64,000 bases of DNA from Microvelia longipes (lineage: Eukaryota; Arthropoda; Insecta; Hemiptera; Veliidae), in the NCBI GenBank assembly GCA_018340805.1, contig JACMZG010001913.1, positions 10,361,590 to 10,425,589 of the forward strand. Reading direction: 5' to 3'. The notes beneath the pieces were generated by a model. The model had not been told where the DNA came from and ran no database searches. It saw only the letters and a list, made by a program, of their open reading frames with translations. Shown here piece by piece: positions 55,629-64,000 of this stretch (positions within the stretch are counted from its first letter, which is position 1; every line of letters begins with the position of its first letter). Made by a program: the position numbers and the translations under genes.

Positions 55629-55630
55629 TG
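55480..55630 (+). repeat. Family U unit and (TA)n
   Basis: GGCCGTCATACAATGTTATGACGGCC at 55492-55517 is a perfect hairpin. (TA)n at 55582-55626. Confidence 0.85.
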
Positions 55631-56105
55631 ATTTTTTATTTCTTACCTCCTTTTAAAAACATATTCCCTCTTTTTGTGACCTTAATTTCATAAGCTTATT
55701 TTTCGTTTAGAAATTCGCTAAAATGAGACTTGCTTTACAAAAAATATTTGTGTGTATGGAGGGAATGCGACATAAGCTTAGTGATATTATGAAGGCCAAT
55801 ATATTAAATTGAATAAACTAAATAGTTAAAATTTGCTTTCATTTATTCCGAGTGCATTACCCTAATGTCTTCTCGGACACCTGTGTCCTGTCTAAGGACC
55901 TGAAGATGCAGCCTTCATGTCTCTCACTGCAACCTGATCCTGTTTTTCCAAACTTGATTATCTGTAGCCTTTGTAAAGGAAACAAGTTCCTGCCACTCAA
56001 CTTCTCCCTCTCCACTATTTTAAGTCAGAGTTAAACTTGATTGCTATTCCCTCCTTCCTTTAAATAATGTAGTCCTTATGGTCACGTATAATTGAACCTT
56101 TTGGG
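55631..56105. other. Gene-free stretch
   Basis: The 60-codon frame 55852-56034 has no domain. Slightly GC-richer at 55850-56030. Confidence 0.3.
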
Positions 56106-56535
56106 CAAAAACAGTAAAATATATTTAACGCCTGTATAATCATGGAAACGTGCTTAAGGTTAAAATATATTTAACGCCTACATAATCATGGAAACGTGTT
56201 TAAGGTTAAAATATATTTAACGCCTACATAATCATGGAAACGTGTTTAAGGTTAAAATATATTTAATGCCTACATAATCATGGAAACGTGTTTAAGGTTA
56301 AAATATATTTAACGCCTACATAATCATGGAAACATGTTTAAGGTTAAAATATATTTAACGCCTACATAATCATGGAAACGTGTTTAAGGTTAAAATATAT
56401 TTAACGCTTGCATAATCATGGAAACGTGTTAAGGTTAAAAATATATTTAACGAGAAACGTTAAAAATATATTTAACGCCTACATAATCATGGAAACGTGC
56501 TTAAGGTTAAACAAAATTAGTAAAATATGCTTAAG
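56106..56535 (+). repeat. Minisatellite, ~46-bp unit, ~9 copies
   Basis: Unit: GGTTAAAATATATTTAACGCC, TACATAATCATGGAAACGTG, TTTAA. Units carry the palindrome GTTAAAATATATTTAAC. Confidence 0.95.
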
Positions 56536-56569
56536 GTGAAACAATAACAGTAAAATATGTTTAAGGCCT

Positions 56570-57000
56570 TTTATTTTTATTATTATTAATGATTGGGATT
56601 GGAGTCGAGGATAGACCCTATTTGTACTGCGACTGGAAGTCTATTGTACAATCCCCTCAATTGATCCAGGTCAGAATAATCTTTTTCACCGGACTAGGTC
56701 TAGGATCTTCTTGGCCAGTGATTTGGTAGAGTCAAACTTAATGAGAGTGCTGCCACCACACCTTAAGTTGGAGAACCTTTGGAAGGCTTGGGCTTCTTAT
56801 CTCAGAAGTTTGTGAGAGGCAGTTTCGATTCACAAGCCGATTCACAAAGCCTACACACTGTCTTATCTTTAAAGGTACCAATGGTATGTCCATGATGCGT
56901 TCTTTTTTGCTCAATTTTTCGATGTATCGTGAACAGGGGAATCGGATTTTGATTACATTCTCGGGTCCACTTCCCGCCAAACGATACACCTCATTAGCGA
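56570..57000 (-). pseudogene. Possible coding remnant, unassigned
   Basis: The minus-strand open piece 56738-56989 (MYRLAGSGPENVIKIRFPCS..., CVGFVNRLVNRNCLSQ...) lies in sequence that is less AT-rich and less repetitive than its surroundings. Continuation to about 56600 is possible in other frames. No domain recognised. It could be the end of a transposon ORF or a host exon. Confidence 0.3.
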
Positions 57001-57499
57001 TTTTTCCAAGGAAAAATGCCCTAAAAGCTAATGAAATTTTTGTTAACTAAGCGATGCCTGATGCAGCTGTCGGTGTTTCCTAGATTGATTTATGCAAATA
57101 GGTTTCTATTTTTAAACTTACAGTTTAGAACCCTAAGGATCCCGTTTTATGGATCATTTATTTCAGGAGATGAAAGTTAGTAAGTTAAATTTTCAATTAA
57201 AAGTGACATCATGGCAATAATAATATTTATTACATATTCGTAATAAATGGAAGACTTATTTATTGGTAAAAGTTGAAGCGAATAAAAAAATCGTATTATT
57301 GCTTTTTACTCAACGTTTGGTTGCAATATTTTATTCTTTTGGTTAGATAGAGCTGAACCTTATTTATTAGTTTTATCCATCAAATCATGTTTTTGGTTTA
57401 ATAGAGACTTGGTAATTAAGGAGAAAAATTTGGCCATACAAGACCCTCTTTAAAAACATTGAAGTGCAACTCTACAATCTCAGCTGGTGTTAAGCTAAA
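57001..57499. other. Gene-free stretch
   Basis: Nothing recognised. Confidence 0.4.
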
Positions 57500-58430
57500 T
57501 TCCTTTGAAAGTAGAAAAAATCGGGTTCAGAGTACCTTATTGGGTTCACACGTTTCATTTTTTTGGGTCGGACCCCCCTAATAAATTTTTGGAGATGCCA
57601 CCCCCTAAAAAAATTTGATACAATAGGATTTTGTGCGAGAAAATACAATGCTACTTCTGGGAACTGTTTCATCATTCGACGTTGGTCATTATTGATGGAT
57701 CGACATTGTGTCATGTCCCACTCTGTTTTGTTACGTCTGTTACGTCTAACTTATCAGTGCGCTGACAGAGCCTGAACTCTTCGCATAATTATATTGTGTC
57801 AGCTATTCATGTTTTGCATCACTCGGTAGTATCTTGCTTGCCAAGCATGATGGCGATAAGAGAGCACCGCTCGTCTTTGGTAAATACTTCACATTATATT
57901 CTTCGGAATTTTAATTGAAGGTCAGAGTGAGTTCAGGCTCTGTCGGCGCCTTGATGAGTTAATCATAACGAAACAGATTGGGACATGACATTATGTCGAG
58001 CCATCAATGATGACGAATGTCGAATGATGGAACAGTTCCCAGATGTAGCATTGCATTTTGCTTGTTACATTTCCAAGGTGTCTCTCGCTCAATTATATTG
58101 TGTCAACTATTCATGTTTTGCAAAACTCGTTAGTATCAAATCAGATAATTTTTTTATTTATCTTAACAGCTTCTTTTGGCCTGAAACGGAATTTGAACCA
58201 ATGCATTTTTTTAAATTCTTTTTGGTCGGCCCCGCCTTACAAATTTTAGAAATATTTTTTATTGCTCTTTTAAAACTGAAATGGATTTTGAACCAAATTT
58301 TTTTGGCCCCCTTTATAAATTTTGTGGTACTATCCCTGGGAAAGTGTAAACAAAAATTGATCGCTCCCCTTTTTACATTTAGAGGATACCACTTCCCCAA
58401 AAAAATTGATATAATTGGCCAATTATAGGA
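57500..58430. mobile_element. Family V foldback element
   Basis: The arms about 57640-57784 (minus) and 57930-58080 (plus) pair: GACTCTGT..GTTCAGGCTCTGTC, GGGACATGACA, TCGA.CCATCAATGATGAC, GGAACAGTTCCCAGA-type blocks. The centre has ATTATATTGTGTCAGCTATTC and a CGGTAGTATC block. Outer flanks on both sides have related C-rich patches. Frames reading MTLCRAINDDECRMMEQF occur on the arms. No known domain. Confidence 0.7.
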
Positions 58431-59639
58431 ATCACTTTTACTCCTTTGGGAGTGAAAAGTGCTTCTTCACTCCCTAAAAACTAGTCAATAAACTTTACAT
58501 TATACACCGTCTGGTGATAAAATATCTTTATTTGTTCCTTTCTCATTGAAAATAAATTTCATCTTGACTTTCTATTTAAGGTGACGTCATTCGAGCTCAA
58601 AATATATTTGATTTTCGTCCAGGGTGAAACAAACTAATTTAAATTCCATATTTGACTATTTCCAACATGACTTGTCATTTGGTTGATAAAAATAAAAAAT
58701 CCCTAGGAAAAAAACAGGGAACCTTCACAATACATTTTAAACGTTTATTACAATCCTTTTTTTCATTTTGAAAAACAATCTACCTATGAAACTCGGTGTC
58801 ACAGAGAAAAAAATATACAAATTCAAAAAGGGAAAAACAAATAAAAAAATACTTCACTGTTAAGTACGACACAAACGAGGACAGAGGTAATAAAACAGAT
58901 GTTGTCGCCTGACAGCTGACGCATTAACATGTCTTATAAAAATATTTAAATCTTAACACGTGAGACAAACTGTCAACAAATTATTCATATTAATTACCCT
59001 TTAACTATTTAACAAATCACCTTTTAAAAGAACTTTTTTTTAAAGAAAATATCTTATGTCTAATTAACTTTTAAAGACATAGGGTTAGTTTTTTCAATTG
59101 TGTTGAATAAAGATTTGGGTTTGAGCCAAATTTTTCTTGTGAATCTTATATCTTATATAACGGGTGCACCAACATGAAATATGATAAGGATTGTTTCAAA
59201 AACTACGTTTTATCCTGGACAATCTGATACCAATAATTTTGAATTCCGGTATTTTTCCCCCGGACCTGTATTTTTTCTGTAGAATTTATTCGAAGCAATG
59301 CATTCCGATGTTATAGTAATATAAATTTAACGAAAAAAGGCTATGTATGCCAAATGCCAAATAATAGCTCAGAGAAAAAATAGTGGAATTTATTGATATT
59401 TATATTAAATTTTCCTGGACATGTCACAGTTTCAGAAATGCTTCACAATGTATGTTCTAACTAACATTTTTAAATACTTCATTTGTCATGATAAAGAAGT
59501 TAATTTCTCGGGCTGATAATTAAGATAAGGGCAAGAATAATAAAAAACTTTGCTCCGCAAAATGTTGCATGAATGTATTACTGTTAGAAATGGGACTGCA
59601 GTGTTTTTTATTTTCCACTTAAAATTTATCGTAGAATTT
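58431..59639. other. Gene-free stretch
   Basis: 1.2 kb without coding or repeat match recognised. Confidence 0.4.
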
Positions 59640-59725
59640 GTTACTTTTCCTCATTTATATCGTAGGTATATAGGAAAAGTATATTGTGTTTCCATATAAA
59701 TCCGAAACTGGGATGTCAATGGAAC
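59640..59725 (+). repeat. Head hairpin module
   Basis: 59642-59681: TACTTTTCCT, TATATCGTAGGTATA, AGGAAAAGTA. Then TTGTGTTTCC and ATCCGAAACTGGGATGTCAA. The arms are perfect here. Confidence 0.75.
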
Positions 59726-60270
59726 TATTAATATAATTAAGTTGAAATTTAGTACAAGTATATATCTTTAAGTAATAAATAAGCGCGTCCATGCGTGCAG
59801 TATAAATTTAGTAATAAGGCAATTCCGAGTCAGGGCCCCGCGATTTGATTATAAGACATTGTACTATGTTTTAATGGGCCCCCATTTGTGAGTAAATAAT
59901 AGAGCACAACTCCAACTGGGAGGCCCAGGACTTGAAGATTTTAAAGGGCACTTTAATATTATCTAATTTGCCCCTATTTAAAGAAAAATATACTTCCAAT
60001 TCTAATTCGGGCCCCGCGACTTGAAGATGTTAAGATAGATTATGCTATGTTTCAATGGAGCCCCATTTGTGGGTAAATAATACAGTACAACTAAGACTGG
60101 GGGCCCTGCGACTTGATTTATAGGGACTTAATTTTTAGGTAAAGTATACAACCCATACTTATAGAAAATATGGGTATGACCTCCATTCAATTAAATAAAA
60201 TATTATAGCACAACAACATTAATTACGTCAAATTTGTTGGGCCCTCCGCAATGCGGGCCCATAAATACGC
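59726..60270. repeat. Degenerate ~180-bp direct repeats
   Basis: Two to three copies of GGGCCCCGCGA(T/C)TTGA, CATTGTACTATGTTTTAATGG, GCCCCCATTTGTGAGTAAAT and AGCACAACT..ACTGGG, starting near 59825, 60005 and (short) 60100. Confidence 0.7.
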
Positions 60271-60349
60271 CACTGTGCATCCCTGTCTGTGTATCCTCTA
60301 TAATGTATCTTATTGTAATTATTTTTTTGTTTTGATAATTTGTCTTACT

Positions 60350-60700
60350 TTGATTCATTTTCATTATTATTTAAATACATGAATTATCTTATTTTCACTA
60401 ATATTTAAATATATGAATTATCTTATTTCACTGTTATTTAAATACATGAATTATCTTATTTTACTAATATTTAAATATATGAATTATCTTATTTTCACTA
60501 TTTTTTAAATGCATGAATTATCTTATATTCACTATTATTTATATATATATTAATTATTTTATTTTAACTATGTTTTAAATATATGAATTATCTTAATTTC
60601 ACTATTATTTATATATATTAATTATCTCACTCAATCATCATCATCAATCAATCATCAATTATTTTCACTATTATTCAAGTGTATAAATTATCTTATTTTT
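60350..60700 (+). repeat. Minisatellite, ~34-bp unit, ~9 copies
   Basis: Unit ATTTAAATACATGAATTATCT, TATTTTCACTATT. Interrupted near 60625 by (ATCATC/ATCA)n. Confidence 0.9.
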
Positions 60701-60954
60701 TATTATTATCTTCCAACGACTACAATGTCCTCCGACCGAAAGTGTAATTATTATTTTTTTTTCTTTTTCAGGTAAGCATTTTTTTAAAGAATCTTTTGGT
60801 CTGAATAAATTCTAAATGCAATCTGTTGGTAGCAAAGCGGTTTGGGTCATGAATGCAAAAGAGGATGTGTTTTTACAAAAATACATAAATAAGGGGGCAC
60901 AATGATTAAGAATATATTACCGCGATTTTATTTAAATGCACACTTTCTTAATTA
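60701..60954. other. Gene-free spacer
   Basis: Nothing recognised. Confidence 0.4.
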
Positions 60955-60956
60955 TG

Positions 60957-61014
<58 letters not shown>

Positions 61015-61042
61015 ATATATATATATATGTGTGTGTGTGTGT

Positions 61043-61131
<89 letters not shown>
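60955..61131. repeat. (TA)n(TG)n(TA)n microsatellite
   Basis: TA, then TG from 61028 to 61069, then TA again. The open frames are artefacts. Confidence 0.97.
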
Positions 61132-61137
<6 letters not shown>

Positions 61138-61151
61138 TACTTAATTTTACG

Positions 61152-61355
61152 ATGTATATTTAATAACCTGAGCAGTAGCGTCATAATTGGTTATTTAATT
61201 TGTCTGAATTTATCAATTTTATTTAATTGTTTTGAATTTTTTAATGAAATTGTCCTAAAAATTAGCATAAACTCAGGGGTTTAAACAATGGGATACATAA
61301 TTCGAAAAAATTAAACAACAACTGTGTCGCTCCTGCTCAGGTTATTAAAATATAC
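61152..61355. mobile_element. Family W inverted-repeat element
   Basis: TGTATATTTAATAACCTGAGC at the left and GCTCAGGTTATTAAAATATA at the right. The inner arms are GCAGTAGCG and CGCTCCTGC. Related to 38566-38794. Confidence 0.75.
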
Positions 61356-61530
61356 CAAAAAATTATTATTGACAGTAAAAAAAATAACGTACAATGTATT
61401 GACAGTAAATAAATTTACGTTTCGGTCCCTTTTAGGCATCAAATGAAAAAAAATCGACTTGATGCATTTTTTTGTAAATTGGCTTGATGAATTATAAATA
61501 TGCATGTATGTATATTTACTATAAACCAGA
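61356..61530. other. Gene-free spacer
   Basis: Nothing recognised. Confidence 0.4.
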
Positions 61531-62247
61531 GTATTTATTAAAGTGATGTAGAAATTCATACAGTAGGGGTGGGGGCGCGGGACACAGTGATCTAACTCCC
61601 CCTGAATAAGCTGGTTTAGATGGACCTGCCCTAAGTTCACCCTTTCTCCGCTAGTGGCAGGTCGGTTCACCTTGTACCCCATATATAAAATAATTATTTC
61701 TTCAATAGATTAAAATTATTTAAAAGGGTCTTTAACAATGTTAAAAATTGTATTAATTAATTTAAAGGTATAATTTTCATAAAATGTTATAAAAATATAA
61801 ACGCTGTGTTAATTTTAAGTAGATCTGATATCGTGATAACCATGATTTGTAGACAAACATCAAAAATGTTTGTAAACAAACATCAAACCAGGAAATTATA
61901 AATTTAATTTACGTCTTCGTTGTCTCATTATAACACATCTTTCGTAACACACGTTATCCTATTTTCTAAAAAAAAAATATCTTATTAACAACTAAAAAAA
62001 GAAAAAAAGTTAATGAATAAGATAAAAATTGTCTTGTTTACATTTTTTATAAACATAAATAGAAGTATCGATTTAAAACTGATAACAATAGTGATAAGGG
62101 CACAAGGTGAAAACGAGCGCTCGGTGCGGTAGTTGATGCAACTAATCCCTGTTTTTTTCGGAACCACCCAAAACCAGGGAGATAGACCACTGTGTCCCCC
62201 CGCCCCGACCCCTACTGTATGAATTTCTACATCACTTTCGTATTTAT
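61531..62247. mobile_element. hAT-like MITE, 701 bp, with 8-bp target duplication
   Basis: GTATTTAT at 61531-61538 and again at 62240-62247 flanks the element 61539-62239. The terminal inverted repeats of about 60 bp begin TAAAGTGATGTAGAAATTC at the left and the complement of GAAAGTGATGTAGAAATTC at the right, continuing through CATACAGTAGGGGT and GGACACAGTG. An 8-bp duplication and a TAAAG start fit the hAT superfamily. No transposase frame, so it is non-autonomous. Confidence 0.85.
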
Positions 62248-63238
62248 ATTATATTTCTTCTTTTAAAATATATTCGACGTACAATTACCATTTTCCAGGA
62301 TTATAATAGTTGTAAGAAAATTTACTATAAGGGAAATATTTTCAGGTATATTAGCAATAATCACGTTTAAGATCTTTTAGGAAACGTCTTCAAAACGTGT
62401 CGCACGTTCCAAATGGCCACTCCTTAAGTGAGTTTTGAACTTCGTTTTCTTCTCCATTTACTGAAAATTTTCAAGTAAATACTTTTAGCGAATTTTCATT
62501 ATGAAAATGCCGCTTATTTTAATATCGTGTTATTTATATGGAAAATTGTATGTTAAATTTTATTTAAAAATATGTATTGTTTATTATAATTATGTGGTAA
62601 CCTTATCAAATATTATTATTTAAAAATATAACAAAAACCCTTTAAAGTAGAAAATAATGTATGAAAACTCTCGAGTAGGTTAGGTTTCTTTTTGGTTTTA
62701 AATTTTCATTTTACAACCTGTTGATCCCCTTTTTCCCTTCTCGAGGTGAATCCCTCGCTTTGCCTTTTTGTAATAACTTTTCTAACTTATTATATTCCAT
62801 TCCACGTTGGGACTTTGTATCACATCTTGAAGGGGTTTGTTTACTTATTTTGAAAGCAGATGCTTAAGTGGTGTTTTATGTTTATGAAAATTGGGTTCTA
62901 GGAAAATTTCTAGTTCTTAAAAGAAATGTTCGTGTATAATATAGCTTAAATTAGGTAAAATTTTAATATTTTTTTCTTGATTTTACTTTTCTATTTTTTA
63001 ATTATATGGGAAAAGCACACTTTATTAATTCCAAAAGTCCGAAGTAGAAAGGTCACATTTTAGACTTTAAACATAAATAGTTTTCATTCTAGTGCCATAC
63101 AGTAAGTGTCTGTCTTCTTAAAGGATCTTGAATGATTTGAATGACGTATAAAGAAACTTTTCTGACCTCACTGGACGTTGTATGAGCTAGAGAAACAAGA
63201 GCACACTTACCTTCACATGGTTACAGCAAAAGCAACCG
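62248..63238. other. Gene-free stretch
   Basis: 62488-62514 holds the hairpin GCGAATTTTCAT-T-ATGAAAATGCCGC, as at 51508. Otherwise nothing recognised. Confidence 0.4.
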
Positions 63239-63393
63239 AGTGCGGGGTACCTCGAAACCTCCTCATTACATCGGATTCGCTACGCTCATCCTCCCTACTT
63301 CGGACTCGGTTCGCTCGTCTTCAGATAGTTGACATAAATGCATCCGTTTCATTCTCAGCTGTCACCTATACAGCAATGACCATGCTTAATCAT
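63239..63393 (-). repeat. 5S rRNA-like SINE copy (minus strand), truncated
   Basis: Tail (GGGGTACCTCGAAACC, GGATTCGCTACGCTCATCC, CGGACTCGGTTCGCTCGTC) and the start of the inverted core (AGCTGTCACCTATACAGC, ATGACCATGCTTAAT). The rest of the core is missing. Confidence 0.75.
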
Positions 63394-64000
63394 AGAGGGG
63401 TAAAATGGGAATTGGAGCATGGAGGGGTGATAGATTTAAAAAATAGGTGACTTCCCGATCAAGAATATATTTTTTATGACTTATGTTTTTATCAATTAAT
63501 CAAACAAAATATAAATTGCAAATTGTAAATATTATAATAAATATTCTACATTATTTGTAAAATAAAGCAGTAATAAAGAACATAAAAGGCTTTAGTGATC
63601 TCTGAGTTTAAACAAATAATTTTGTTAATTACAACTTGTTAATAAATATAAAACTTAAATAAATGTTCTAACATTTCTTTATTTATTTTGGATTTTAATG
63701 TATTGTTTTATTTTATATCACTCTGCATGTCTTTTTTCTTTTTTTTATACATCTTTATTTTATTTCTCTATACAAGCGTTAAAATATTTCTTTTTGAGCA
63801 AGAAAGCCTTTTTCTTATTCCATCTACCTTTCCTTGAAATCTTTATTTATTTTTCTTTATGTAATATAACAATCCAGGAATAAAAGATATGAAAGTAAAG
63901 AACATCCGGCAGACAATGTAAGAATAATAAATGTATAAGAAAAAATATGGGATCCTTTGAAAACGACTGAAATAAAGAATAGTATGAGTTTTTTATATAG
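63394..64000. other. Gene-free AT-rich end of window
   Basis: No coding or repeat match recognised. Confidence 0.4.

Overview
The window is repeat-dominated DNA from an animal genome, most likely an arthropod. It is AT-rich and has long (TA)n tracts. It carries a BEL/Pao LTR retrotransposon and an I-superfamily non-LTR retrotransposon, plus 5S rRNA-like and tRNA-like SINEs, short inverted-repeat DNA elements and many minisatellites. I see no complete host protein-coding gene, no rRNA gene and no convincing functional tRNA. Species cannot be called from this sequence.

Layout. 1-9.4 kb: SINE scraps, an 87-bp, a ~140-bp and a ~28-bp tandem array, and a 148-bp inverted-repeat element inside one of them. 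9.43-16.36 kb: a BEL/Pao element with both LTRs and a 5-bp target duplication, inserted into an older dispersed repeat. 16.5-29.8 kb: TA tracts, a ~630-bp element, two minisatellites (8 x ~103 bp, 14 x ~73 bp) and several 5S-related SINE copies. 29.88-35.65 kb: a full-length I-type LINE with target duplication, two zinc-knuckle/polymerase ORFs broken by small indels, and two poly-A tracts. 36-40 kb: a mariner-like MITE and a cluster of foldback elements. 40-53 kb: more composite SINEs, TA tracts, inverted repeats and a small TATA-box-bearing module. 53-64 kb: a hairpin-bearing tandem family, 46-bp and ~34-bp minisatellites and a hAT-like MITE with 8-bp target duplication.

Family names used below, defined from copies in this window. 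HEAD-5S-TAIL: a composite element with a hairpin head (arms TACTTTTCCT / AGGAAAAGTA), a ~350-bp body, a 5S rRNA-like core and a tail rich in GACGAGCGAAGCGAGTC. X: a repeat starting next to (TA)n, with a TGACGTCATTA block and a GC-rich hairpin end. Z: a repeat with the block AACCCGGTTTGCTGAGTCAG. B: a ~630-bp element with TTTTTTGAGGTAG inverted blocks. U: a tandem unit with a GGCCGTCATA/TATGACGGCC hairpin. V: a foldback family around GACATTATGTCGAGCC. W: a ~210-bp inverted-repeat element with AATAACCTGAGCAG ends.

The most interesting signals are four. First, the very stable mini-hairpin heptamer GCGAAGC recurs across unrelated repeat families. Second, a 30-bp inverted repeat, paired throughout if G-U pairs are allowed, lies at the start of the LINE ORF2. 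Third, the LTR pair differs almost only by indels while pol is full of single-base frame breaks. Fourth, the foldback elements have arms that have expanded on one side only.
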